Shown here: positions 8,426 through 16,803 of the stretch, piece by piece
How positions within the stretch are numbered: position 1 is the stretch's first letter
How the letters are laid out: each line of letters opens with the position of its first letter
NCBI GenBank assembly: GCA_031431125.1
Contig: JANPCX010000056.1
Location: forward strand, 1-64,000
Direction: 5' to 3'
Origin: JANPCX01 sp031431125
GTDB lineage: Bacteria; Pseudomonadota; Gammaproteobacteria; Burkholderiales; Burkholderiaceae_C
DNA: 64,000 nt
The notes under the pieces: model-generated
Told to the model about the DNA's origin: nothing
Databases searched by the model: none
Seen by the model: only the letters and a program-made list of their open reading frames with translations
Translations under genes and position numbers: made by a program

Positions 8426-8498
8426 TGCACCACAAAGTAATTTACTGAAAGAGTCGCAGACGGCAAGATACGGGCTCATTTTCTTCTGTGCCTCTGTC

Positions 8499-9746
8499 AT
8501 GGCCGCCTTCACCGACACCCAAATTCAGCAACTCGCCCAAGAACACGGCACGCCGCTGTGGGCCTATGACGCCGCGACCATTCACCAGCGTGTGAACGAA
8601 CTCAAGGCCTTTGACACGGTTCGTTTTGCGCAGAAAGCCTGCTCCAACACCCATTTGTTGCGCCTGATGCGAGAACAAGGGGTGGCCGTCGATGCGGTAT
8701 CGCTGGGTGAGATTGAACGCGCCCTGCACGCCGGTTTCGAAGTCGGCACCGGCCCTGCGGCGGGCATCGTTTTCACGGCGGACTTGTTTGACCGCCCCAC
8801 TCTGGCACGGGTGGTTGAACTGGGCATTCCGGTGAACACGGGTTCCATCGACATGCTGCACCAGTTGGGCGAAAAAGCACCTGGCCACCGGGTGTGGTTG
8901 CGCATCAACCCCGGTTTTGGTCACGGCCACAGCCAGAAAACCAATACCGGCGGCGAACAAAGCAAACATGGCATTTGGCATGCCGATTTGCCCGCCGCCT
9001 TGGCGGCCGTGAAACAACATGGTTTGCATTTGGTCGGCATCCACATGCACATCGGCTCGGGGGTGGACTATGGCCATTTGTCGCAAGTCTGTGACGCCAT
9101 GGTGGCTTTGGTCACCCAAGTCAAAACCTTGGGGCATGACATTGAAGCCATCTCGGCCGGGGGCGGGCTGTCGATTCCTTACCGCGCGGGCGAGTCGCGT
9201 CTGGATACGGCGCATTACTTCAGCCTGTGGGACGGTGCACGCCAGCGCATTGCTGGTTTGCTGGGCCACCCGGTGGCGCTTGAGATTGAACCGGGGCGTT
9301 ACTTGGTTGCCGAGTCCGGCGTGTTGATTGCCGAAGTGCGTGCCGTGAAAAACATGGGCAGCAACCACTTTGTCTTGGTGGATGCAGGTTTCAGCGATTT
9401 GGTTCGCCCTGCCATGTACGGCGGTTACCACCACATCAGTGTGGTGCCGAAGAACGCTGCTACGGCGACGGCACGCGCCATTCAGCCCTGCGTGGTGGCT
9501 GGCCCCTTGTGTGAGTCGGGCGATGTGTTCACCCAGCTCGAGGGCGGGGTGGTCAGCCACCGCGATTTGCCCAGCCCCGAGGTGGGCGACCTGCTGGTGT
9601 TCCATGACACCGGTGCATATGGTGCTGCCATGTCATCGAACTACAACAGCAGGCCCCTGATTGCGGAGGTGCTGGTCAACGGTGGCAACAGCCGTTTGAT
9701 TCGGCGCAAACAAACGGTGGCTGAGTTGTTGCAACTGGAGGACTGA
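8499..9746 (+). CDS. lysA: Diaminopimelate decarboxylase
   Basis: Last step of lysine synthesis: meso-diaminopimelate to L-lysine plus CO2, a fold III PLP enzyme. Starting at the ATG at 8499 gives 415 residues (MAAFTDTQIQQLAQ), the length of E. coli LysA; an in-frame ATG at 8418 would add 27 unlikely residues. Visible motifs: FAQKACSN (PLP lysine), GIHMHIGSG, EIEPGRYLVAESG (PLP phosphate) and CESGD (catalytic Cys on the neighbouring subunit). It is divergent from its likely activator lysR, so expression should respond to lysine limitation. Confidence 0.96.
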   Translation: MAAFTDTQIQQLAQEHGTPLWAYDAATIHQRVNELKAFDTVRFAQKACSNTHLLRLMREQGVAVDAVSLGEIERALHAGFEVGTGPAAGIVFTADLFDRPTLARVVELGIPVNTGSIDMLHQLGEKAPGHRVWLRINPGFGHGHSQKTNTGGEQSKHGIWHADLPAALAAVKQHGLHLVGIHMHIGSGVDYGHLSQVCDAMVALVTQVKTLGHDIEAISAGGGLSIPYRAGESRLDTAHYFSLWDGARQRIAGLLGHPVALEIEPGRYLVAESGVLIAEVRAVKNMGSNHFVLVDAGFSDLVRPAMYGGYHHISVVPKNAATATARAIQPCVVAGPLCESGDVFTQLEGGVVSHRDLPSPEVGDLLVFHDTGAYGAAMSSNYNSRPLIAEVLVNGGNSRLIRRKQTVAELLQLED

Positions 9747-9752
9747 AGCGGC

Positions 9753-10373
9753 TCAAGGTTTGCGCTCATCCACCGAACCTTGCATCGCTCCCTCGACCGC
9801 CACGGTGATCACAAACCGCCGTTCGAAAAACACCCAAAGCAAGAGCGGCACCAAAGTAGGCATCAACAAGAAACCGAACTGGTAACCCAGGGCGATGAGG
9901 TTTTGGTCCCAGGGCGTGAAGTAGGTGGCGGCCCGTGTATACGGCCCCGCTTGAATGCCTACCTGCAGCAACCAAGAAAAACAAACACCCCAGGCTTGGA
10001 AGGGCAACAAGGCGGTGGCACAAAGCGGCAACTTCCACCACAAGCCCTTGGCGCGTGCGGCGACAAACAAAGCCACGAGCAAGGGCAGGCCGTAGCAGTA
10101 AGTCAGAACCACCACCTCGGGCAACAATTCTGCAACCCTGCCCGAGGCGTGAGGAACCACCAGCCCGGTGACCAAGGTTTGGGTCACGCCGTGCAACTCG
10201 CTGCCACTGGCCCAGCGAGAAAAGAAGAACACCATGGCCTGCTCAGCCAACCAGGCCACAGGGATCACCACCCAGTCACGCGCCCAGTACCAAACTGCCA
10301 AAGCCGGAAACAGGCACAACAAAGCCCGCAAGAAAAAAATCGCAATGACGCCAACGCTGCTCGAACGCGTCAC
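9753..10373 (-). CDS. Exosortase H-associated membrane protein
   Basis: A 206-residue polytopic membrane protein with about five hydrophobic segments (near residues 8-28, 65-75, 85-105, 113-135, 160-185). It overlaps the upstream exosortase gene by 4 bp (ATGA), so the pair is translationally coupled. A protein of this size and topology routinely accompanies exosortase H in Burkholderiales; its biochemical role is unknown. Assignment rests mainly on context and topology. Its stop lies 7 bp from the stop of the convergent lysA. Confidence 0.72.
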   Translation of the reverse strand: MTRSSSVGVIAIFFLRALLCLFPALAVWYWARDWVVIPVAWLAEQAMVFFFSRWASGSELHGVTQTLVTGLVVPHASGRVAELLPEVVVLTYCYGLPLLVALFVAARAKGLWWKLPLCATALLPFQAWGVCFSWLLQVGIQAGPYTRAATYFTPWDQNLIALGYQFGFLLMPTLVPLLLWVFFERRFVITVAVEGAMQGSVDERKP

Positions 10374-10879
10374 GTTTGGGCCCGCACCTGTTGCCGCGCT
10401 TCACGCTTGGCGACCTGGCGTATCCACAACAACCACACCACCAGCACGTCCAGCATGATGAGGGCCTGCCACAGATAGAGGTGGGCGAACTTGAAAAGCT
10501 CGGGGTTCACCCCTACCAAATAGAACAAGCTGATCACACGCAGGACATTGACGCCTTGCACAGCGAGGAATCCCAACAAAAGCCCCCACAGCCGCAAACG
10601 CCATGAGGCCGGGTAGGCCAAGACCGCAGCGGTCAGGATGAGGCAAGCTTCAACCCCGTTGCAGCCCGCCTCCACGGCAACCCCCTGCCCCGTCGCTGCG
10701 TTTTGCAGCACCTTGCCGTAGGAAATGACGTTTGCATCAAAAGGCATCATCAGCGCCGCGCTTACGGTGGTGAGGACCTGGGTCCAGGGCACCACCAAGT
10801 AAGTTTGCACGGGCGGTGTCAGCTCCAGCGTGAAAAGCAGGAGCAGCAGGGCAACGAAAACGAGGGCGAATCGGGTCAT
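10370..10879 (-). CDS. xrtH: Exosortase H (XrtH) transpeptidase
   Basis: Exosortases are integral-membrane cysteine proteases/transpeptidases that process proteins with a C-terminal PEP-CTERM-like sorting signal; XrtH is the type paired with IPTLxWG-CTERM proteins. The 169 residues have several membrane segments and the expected catalytic set: Cys in EAGCNGVEACL, Arg in NVLRVISLFYL, and His in FKFAHLYLWQ. The short length and lack of a long C-terminal extension fit XrtH rather than the large XrtA/EpsH type. No IPTL-CTERM substrate is visible in this window. Confidence 0.82.
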   Translation of the reverse strand: MTRFALVFVALLLLLFTLELTPPVQTYLVVPWTQVLTTVSAALMMPFDANVISYGKVLQNAATGQGVAVEAGCNGVEACLILTAAVLAYPASWRLRLWGLLLGFLAVQGVNVLRVISLFYLVGVNPELFKFAHLYLWQALIMLDVLVVWLLWIRQVAKREARQQVRAQT

Positions 10880-10989
10880 CCTAGATCAGGGGCAACGCGG
10901 TAAAAGCCGCATGTTAGCGGCCGCCTTCCCGATGGCGTTTGCGTCGGGTGCGATTCCAGTTGATGCGTGACCGAACCGAACAAGAAACC

Positions 10990-11087
10990 GTCATTCCCGC
11001 GAAAGCAGGAATCCAGAGCCTGCGCCGAATCGCGGCGATGACTTCGTTGGCGACCACCGCTTGGATTTCCGCTTTCGCGGGAATGGC
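10990..11087. repeat. dRS3/NIME-like palindromic repeat pair
   Basis: Inverted arms at 10990-11015 (GTCATTCCCGCGAAAGC...) and 11062-11087 (...GCTTTCGCGGGAATGGC) flank about 46 bp. Each arm carries a near-match to ATTCCC-N8-GGGAAT, the core of Neisseria dRS3 repeats. A second, better-preserved copy lies at 30733-30833. It fills the gap between xrtH and the patatin gene and has no coding content. Confidence 0.8.
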
Positions 11088-11141
11088 GGTGCCATGTGAC
11101 AACGCCGCATGTGCCGTCACCTGGTATCGCACGCGTTCATA

Positions 11142-14100
11142 TCAACGCAAAATCGACTTCACGTCGGCGCTGGACACCAGTTGAGCATGGGTTTTGGAAG
11201 CGCTCAAACTGGCGGGGGGCAACCACAGTTCGATCACGCCGTTTCGCCGCTTGGGTTGGCTCTCTGGCAGATTGCGAATCCATACTTTGTCGTCGCCGAC
11301 GGGCGCGGCGTTTTTCTCAAGTATTGAAGTCGCCGCACTGTCCGACAGCGTGGGGGCCAGGCGCGGTTTGAGCAAACCGGCCAGCACTTCCGCGCAGCGC
11401 CGGCTGCTGGGATCGTGCAGCAAGAAGGTGGGCTTGGGCCAAGGCACGGGACGGCGCTGTTGGCGCAACTCGGCACTGCGTGTCACGTTTTCGATCGGGG
11501 CCAATTGCAGGCCCACACCACCCGGCAAATCGAGCAGCACCTGCCGCCACTGGTTGGCAACACGCAAACTGGTTTCGTCGTAAACCTGCACATAAAGAAT
11601 GCTGCGCTCGATGTCGACGCTTCGGCGGCAGGCGTCGGTGATGGTTTTCGAGAGCAGGGATGTCGGCCGCGTGGAAACTGGCACACCGGATGCAGCCTGG
11701 CCCGCCCCTTGGGCGGAGGCCGCGACTACCTCCACATCGGTGGACGGCTGCGGGATGGGCGTTGCAGCGGCGGCTGCGCTGTCAGCTGAATCAATGCCAC
11801 CCGCGGTTGGGGTCGATGCGACTGTGACGACACGGGAGTGTTTGTCGCCCCAAAGCGTGGCGATTTGGGTATTCAGTTGGTTCAGCGTCTTGCGTGCTTC
11901 AGCAGCTTGGTTTTCAGGCGTAGTGCGAGGGTTCCAATAGTCCAGAATGGCTTGTTGCTCGGGGTCTTTGTTCAGCTTGAGGCACAGGTCACTGGTCAGG
12001 CGCTGTTCAGCGGCTTGGCAATCGCTGCCCGGTGCGGCCGTCTTGAAACACTCGCGGTTCAAGCGGGCGATGACGAGGTCAAGCCCGCCCTTCTCCAAAG
12101 GCCTCAAAGCCGGTGTGCCCCGCAGATCGAGCAAACGCGAGGCCTGGGCCACGACATGGTCGGGCAGGTTGGGACAGGCACCGTCCAGGCCTTGCAGTCC
12201 TTTGCTCGTGTCAAGCAACATCTGGCGCACTTCAATTTGTTCGTCGTTCTGACGGCGCTGCACTTGGTCTTGCACCTGCCACAAGGACAGCAGCAAGGTG
12301 CCCGACGCGCCCAGACCCAAGGTGGTTCCAATGGCGGTGGCACGGGCGGAGCGTCGCCACAGCGGTTCGCTGTTGGCTTTGGTGGTGTCAGTGGAGTCGG
12401 TGGCATAACGCAGCCGGGCCGCCACTTTGAGCGCATGGCGGGCGGGTCGCTTCCAGCCCGGCAATTGGGCCAACCAGGCGTCGTGCATGGCGCGGCCAAA
12501 GTCTTCGCCCAAACGGTGGTAGCTCTCCCACTGCGCTTCGTCGAACGACTGGTCGCCCGTGGACTCGTGGGGAAAGCTGGTGTTCTTCTGCGCATAGGCC
12601 AACACGTCCACATTCAATTCGTCGTGCAAATTGGGCTTGACGACCAAGAGCGTGCCTTCAGGCCGCATGGGGCGGCCTGACACCGGGTCGATGCGCTCGC
12701 GGTAACGAATGCGCGCCAACAACACGCCGCGACAAGAATGGTTGTTGGCCATGTCCTCGGGCGACACCACGGTGAGCTCGGTGCCCGCCAAACTGAAGAG
12801 GGAGGCGGCTTCTTCACGGGTGTAAAAATCAATCTCTGCGCCGAAATCAATGCGTGCCTTGCGCACCAGGTTTTCGATGTCGCCGAATTTGTAGTCCAGG
12901 TCACAACTGGCATCGGACAAGATGATGAAATCCAGTTCGCGTTTGAGCAGCGCATAAACACCGGTGTTTTCGAAGTGACCGCCGTCCGACAGGTACCACC
13001 ATGGCCGCTCCACACCAAAAAATGTCGCCGACGCCTCGCTGGAGAGCATCAAGGGCTTGGGCAGCACACGCCAGGCCAAACGGCTCAGCCACTTGAGCTG
13101 GACCTGTTCTCGCGGTGCCCTCACCCACAAACCCAAACGCACGCCCAAAAAGTAAATCAACAAGGCCAAGCCGCGTGTGGTGTATGAACCCGCACCGGGC
13201 GAGGCGGCCGCGCCCGAAACCGCCACCCAACGGCCCAAGGTGCCAGCGTCATGGCCATCGTCGGCAGGCACAAAACCATCTTTGCCGATTTCAATGCCGC
13301 GCCATGTGGCAGTCACCGAAGCGCCCTTGCGGTCGGCGTTGTAAAGCCCGCTTTGCCCATCACGGGTTTGGTTCAAACAGGTGTTGACCAAGTGGATGGG
13401 CCCGCCCTGGCGCTCGGGCTGGTAACTGGACAACTTCGTATCGTCGCCTTCGACCACCGCCGTCACGTCGGCCTCGCGGCGTGAGGCGTTGGCTGCGTCA
13501 GCGGTTGCGGTTTTCAAAGCACGCTTGGGGTTGCCCACGGCGAGGTAGGCGCGGGTCAGGCGAGCGCGGTAAAAGCTGTGCAAAGACGAGGTATTGGCCA
13601 TCTGGGCATTGCCCGCCGTGAGCACGATCCACAGCAGCCACACCACGCCCACAGCAGCAACCCGCATCCAAGCGGGAACGCCTGTGAAGACCTTGAAGGT
13701 CTCAGGCGCGAAAACAAACCACTGCAGCAATGCAAACCACAACAACACCAATACCAAGAGGCCCAGGATGCTGCCCAGGTTCAATAGGCGAGGCAACCAC
13801 TGGCTGGCCCGGTTGCCGGTTTCCGCAGCCATCTGCTGCAGCGGTTGCATCAAGCTGCGCAGCAGCAGCAAGGCCACACCGCCCGCACCCGCACCGCCCC
13901 ACAGCCACGGCTCTTGGTTCTGAAACTCTTGCATCAACCACCAACTGGCCAAGTCCAAGAGGCCCAAGCCGGCCAAACCCACTGCGCTGAGGGTGACCAC
14001 ACGCAGCGCCCGCGTCAGCACATTACGCAGCCGCGCCACCGCCAAACTCCATGCATCCCGCTGCAGCGTCAACCAGCCCTGCGCAACCACCTGCCCGACA

Positions 14101-15017
14101 ACAGACGAGATCAGCGCCACGGCGGCGGCGGTCGGCCACGTCAGGCCGTTTTGCACGATGTTGAAAACACCTTGGGCCTGGGCCGTGCGCAGCAACAGCA
14201 GGGCCACCGCCGCAATCACCAACACCAGCAACACATCACGCACAGGCACACGTTTCTTGTTCGCCTGGGCAGCATCAGCTGGCGCAGCGGTGCTGGCGGC
14301 ATCAGCCCCATCCCGTGCCGCCCAATAACCCGCGATCAATCCGGGCGCACAACTCAACCACAACAAGGCGGCTGCGGTCCACCACACCGTCAACCACGGC
14401 TCCCAGCCCTGGACTTGCAGAACCTGGGTGCTGTGTTGCCACACGTGCGGCGCGATCACCACCAAACCGAGCAACATGCAAGCGAACATGAATTCAAAGT
14501 GAATCGCCAGCAAAGCCCGCATGTAAGTAACAACGGCCATGCCAATGTCGCGTGAACCGGCAGGCGTGAGGTAGCGGCCATAACGGCGCAGCCACTGCAA
14601 GGCAGGTGAATCGCTCTGGGCCAACTGCGCTTGGGCGTCTAGCAAACCATGCCTTTGCACGAGCCGCCCCCACATGCCCGCGGTGTAACCGCCGCCGGAG
14701 ACGCTGGAGAGGTAGTCGATGCGACCGAGCAAACCATCCGTCACCAAGGAGCGCTGTGATGCGGCTTGATGGCCCGGGTGGTTGGCGCTTTTGCTTTGGG
14801 CCAAACCGCGCAATAAACCCAAGGCGAACGTGGCGCTGCGCACGCCACCGCCCGAGAGCGCCAAACCCACCCGGGTCAAGTTCAGCTCATCCGCGTTGGT
14901 GGCGGCCTCAGGGCCCAGCACCTGCGCACGGCGCTGCTGCAAGGCGAGGCGTTCGGCGTCGAACAGGGCTTGGGTGGGAGCGACTTCACCGGCCGCAGCC
15001 GTGTGGGGGGTGGTCAT
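11142..15017 (-). CDS. Very large patatin-like phospholipase with membrane domain
   Basis: A 1291-residue protein. Near residues 50-70 it has GLALSGGGVRSATFALG, the patatin oxyanion-hole loop, and near 101-110 DYLSSVSGGGY with the putative nucleophile serine. Far downstream, YLSDGGHFENTG supplies the catalytic-dyad Asp (DGG). Between them lies an unusually long insert with many hydrophobic segments (roughly residues 175-490). The C-terminal third has another hydrophobic segment (GTTLGLGASGTLLLSLW) and a low-complexity Ala/Ser/Thr stretch. Predicted lipid acyl hydrolase anchored in the inner membrane; substrate unknown. The ATG at 15015-15017 has GGAGG 7 nt upstream, which decides the start over an ATG 42 bp earlier. 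Confidence 0.85.
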   Translation of the reverse strand: MTTPHTAAAGEVAPTQALFDAERLALQQRRAQVLGPEAATNADELNLTRVGLALSGGGVRSATFALGLLRGLAQSKSANHPGHQAASQRSLVTDGLLGRIDYLSSVSGGGYTAGMWGRLVQRHGLLDAQAQLAQSDSPALQWLRRYGRYLTPAGSRDIGMAVVTYMRALLAIHFEFMFACMLLGLVVIAPHVWQHSTQVLQVQGWEPWLTVWWTAAALLWLSCAPGLIAGYWAARDGADAASTAAPADAAQANKKRVPVRDVLLVLVIAAVALLLLRTAQAQGVFNIVQNGLTWPTAAAVALISSVVGQVVAQGWLTLQRDAWSLAVARLRNVLTRALRVVTLSAVGLAGLGLLDLASWWLMQEFQNQEPWLWGGAGAGGVALLLLRSLMQPLQQMAAETGNRASQWLPRLLNLGSILGLLVLVLLWFALLQWFVFAPETFKVFTGVPAWMRVAAVGVVWLLWIVLTAGNAQMANTSSLHSFYRARLTRAYLAVGNPKRALKTATADAANASRREADVTAVVEGDDTKLSSYQPERQGGPIHLVNTCLNQTRDGQSGLYNADRKGASVTATWRGIEIGKDGFVPADDGHDAGTLGRWVAVSGAAASPGAGSYTTRGLALLIYFLGVRLGLWVRAPREQVQLKWLSRLAWRVLPKPLMLSSEASATFFGVERPWWYLSDGGHFENTGVYALLKRELDFIILSDASCDLDYKFGDIENLVRKARIDFGAEIDFYTREEAASLFSLAGTELTVVSPEDMANNHSCRGVLLARIRYRERIDPVSGRPMRPEGTLLVVKPNLHDELNVDVLAYAQKNTSFPHESTGDQSFDEAQWESYHRLGEDFGRAMHDAWLAQLPGWKRPARHALKVAARLRYATDSTDTTKANSEPLWRRSARATAIGTTLGLGASGTLLLSLWQVQDQVQRRQNDEQIEVRQMLLDTSKGLQGLDGACPNLPDHVVAQASRLLDLRGTPALRPLEKGGLDLVIARLNRECFKTAAPGSDCQAAEQRLTSDLCLKLNKDPEQQAILDYWNPRTTPENQAAEARKTLNQLNTQIATLWGDKHSRVVTVASTPTAGGIDSADSAAAAATPIPQPSTDVEVVAASAQGAGQAASGVPVSTRPTSLLSKTITDACRRSVDIERSILYVQVYDETSLRVANQWRQVLLDLPGGVGLQLAPIENVTRSAELRQQRRPVPWPKPTFLLHDPSSRRCAEVLAGLLKPRLAPTLSDSAATSILEKNAAPVGDDKVWIRNLPESQPKRRNGVIELWLPPASLSASKTHAQLVSSADVKSILR

Positions 15018-15112
15018 GCAGTGGCCTCCATCGCCGAACTGGTACTGCGTTTGACCCAAACGTTGACAGATGAAATCGATGGATTCGTTCGCCAGGCTAG
15101 GCGAAAACCACA

Positions 15113-15132
15113 GCGATACCCCTTGGTATCGC
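15113..15132 (-). terminator. Possible terminator hairpin after the six-gene operon
   Basis: GCGATACC-cctt-GGTATCGC is a perfect 8-bp stem with a 4-nt loop, about 120 bp downstream of the VOC gene stop. On the minus strand it is followed by TGTGGTTTTCGCC, a short T-rich stretch. It could end the minus-strand operon before the patatin gene. Weak evidence. Confidence 0.35.
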
Positions 15133-15250
15133 GAGGATTTTCAACGACGCATGGCGGGCGAAGGCACGATTTCATGTCAAGGTTTGGGTCAAATGCAGTA
15201 CCGAGGTCAGCGTGGCGGAACTATAGGCGCGTGGTGCGCCAAGGCCATCC

Positions 15251-15964
15251 CTAAATCGGATAAAAACTCGGCAACGAAACAAGGCCGATGGGCGTACTGA
15301 ACGTGGCGTGCCAGCCATGCCCGGCATCATGATTGCTGGCCTCGACACCAACACCTGACCAAGCAATGGCAGCGTAGGCTGCGGGCAAGGGGCTATTGCC
15401 AGGTGCGAGCAACTTCAGTTCAAGCAGCTCAACCCCGCTCGGGGGAAGATGAAAACCGGGTGAGCGTTCGGGCCATTCGATCAGGGTCGGCAGGCAGCCG
15501 TCGCACTCGAGTTGTCCGCTGTCCCGCACCGTCAAACGCCAATTCAGCGTCCCGGCGGGCGTGAGGCGGCTCATGGCAACTGCGGAGCCGGGATCAAGGC
15601 CCAAACGACGCCAGTTGGACAGGTCGTTGTCCAGGGTGGCGGTACGAACCACGGCGTGGACAAGCCGCGGCTGCTCGGCCACTGCGGTTTGCAAAGCGGG
15701 TTCGTCCAACCCAAACCACCGCCGCCTGAGTGGTGGGCTGGCGGCAGGGTCGATGGCGAGGATTTCTGCGTACACCCCTGGCGCGTGGGGGCCCGCGATA
15801 GAGAACAAGCGGTTGTGTGTGCCCATCTTGTGGTGGGCGCCACCGGGGCCGGGCGTGATGCCAAGCACCGCTTCGCACCACTGCACACCCTGAACCAAGT
15901 CATGCGCGACGATCACGAGGTGGTCGAGTTCCACCGCCCCTGCGCTGGAGAACACGTCAGTCAC
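15251..15964 (-). CDS. VOC (glyoxalase-like) domain protein
   Basis: A 237-residue soluble protein beginning VELDHLVIVAHDLVQGVQW, the first strand-helix of a vicinal-oxygen-chelate fold; GGAHHKMGTHNRLFSI and VYAEILAID follow in the typical order of the glyoxalase-like PF13468 type. Metal ligands would be His in ELDHLVI and Glu in YAEIL, but the reaction is unknown. The best start is the GTG at 15962-15964, which overlaps the phzF stop as GTGA; the frame is open further upstream but inside phzF. Last gene of the six-gene operon. Confidence 0.75.
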   Translation of the reverse strand: MTDVFSSAGAVELDHLVIVAHDLVQGVQWCEAVLGITPGPGGAHHKMGTHNRLFSIAGPHAPGVYAEILAIDPAASPPLRRRWFGLDEPALQTAVAEQPRLVHAVVRTATLDNDLSNWRRLGLDPGSAVAMSRLTPAGTLNWRLTVRDSGQLECDGCLPTLIEWPERSPGFHLPPSGVELLELKLLAPGNSPLPAAYAAIAWSGVGVEASNHDAGHGWHATFSTPIGLVSLPSFYPI

Positions 15965-16803
15965 AAGGTCAACGTTCCGCGAATGCAGTCGACTACCGCA
16001 CCGCCCACCCACACGGTGTCACCCACCTGTTGAATGTGCACGCGCCCGTTTCGCCCAAGGGCAGCGCCTTGGCTGGCCACATAGTGGGGCGGCGCGCGAC
16101 CACTGCCGATGAGCCACTGCGCCAAACCTGCGTTTAAGCTGCCGGTGACGGGGTCTTCGTTGACACCCTGACCGGGTGCGAAAGCACGCACCTCAAATTG
16201 AGCGCCGTCACCATCGCCGGCTTGCCATGGCCCGACAACACCGACTTTGTGCAAACCCATGGCGGCAAAGTCAGGCGTCAAGGCCAGCACCTGGGCTCGG
16301 CTGGCGAGCAAGACCGCCACCCATCCGGGACCGTTATCGACCCATTCGGTGGCCAACAAATCTTGCTCTGGCAAACGCAGGGCGCGGGCCAAAGTCGCCT
16401 GCATATCGGCGTCGGCTCGGCCAGTCCGTTTGAGCGCGGGCGCGGCGAACGCCAATCGAGGGCCATCGATCTTCACCTTGACCAAACCGACGCCGCATTC
16501 TTGAACCACATGCTCACCCTTTGTTTGCCCGCCTTGTGCCAGCCACACATGGCAACTGCCCAAGGTGGGGTGGCCGGCAAAAGGCAATTCGCCACCCGGG
16601 GTGAAGATGCGCACGCGGTAGTCGGCCTCGGGGTGAGTGGGGCGCAGCAAGAAGGTGGTTTCCGACAAATTGGTCCAGTTGGCAAAGCGGGCCATTTGCT
16701 CGTCGCTCAAGCCATCGGCGCCCACCACCACAGCCAAAGGGTTGCCTTGCAGTGGCGTGTCGGTGAACACGTCCACTTGATGAAAAACAAACTTCGTGGT
16801 CAT
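15961..16803 (-). CDS. PhzF family epimerase/isomerase-like protein
   Basis: 280 residues with the diaminopimelate-epimerase-like fold of PhzF/YddE proteins. Motifs: VDVFTDTPLQGNPLAVV at the N-terminus, NLSETTFLL with the conserved catalytic Glu, RIFTPGGELPFAGHPTLGS, and NEDPVTGSLNAGLAQWL near the C-terminus. Most family members outside phenazine clusters have unknown substrates, and no phenazine genes are nearby. It overlaps the aminotransferase gene by 4 bp upstream and the VOC gene by 4 bp downstream, so it is translationally coupled to both. Confidence 0.9.
   Translation of the reverse strand: MTTKFVFHQVDVFTDTPLQGNPLAVVVGADGLSDEQMARFANWTNLSETTFLLRPTHPEADYRVRIFTPGGELPFAGHPTLGSCHVWLAQGGQTKGEHVVQECGVGLVKVKIDGPRLAFAAPALKRTGRADADMQATLARALRLPEQDLLATEWVDNGPGWVAVLLASRAQVLALTPDFAAMGLHKVGVVGPWQAGDGDGAQFEVRAFAPGQGVNEDPVTGSLNAGLAQWLIGSGRAPPHYVASQGAALGRNGRVHIQQVGDTVWVGGAVVDCIRGTLTL

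Noticed and set aside
8399..8498. Lysine riboswitch upstream of lysA
   Set aside because: The gap is only 100 bp and lacks the conserved L-box elements; control by LysR is a better explanation.
8442..9605. 387-codon open frame antisense to lysA
   Set aside because: It mirrors the lysA codons on the opposite strand, shows no family motifs, and such long antisense frames are common in GC-rich DNA.
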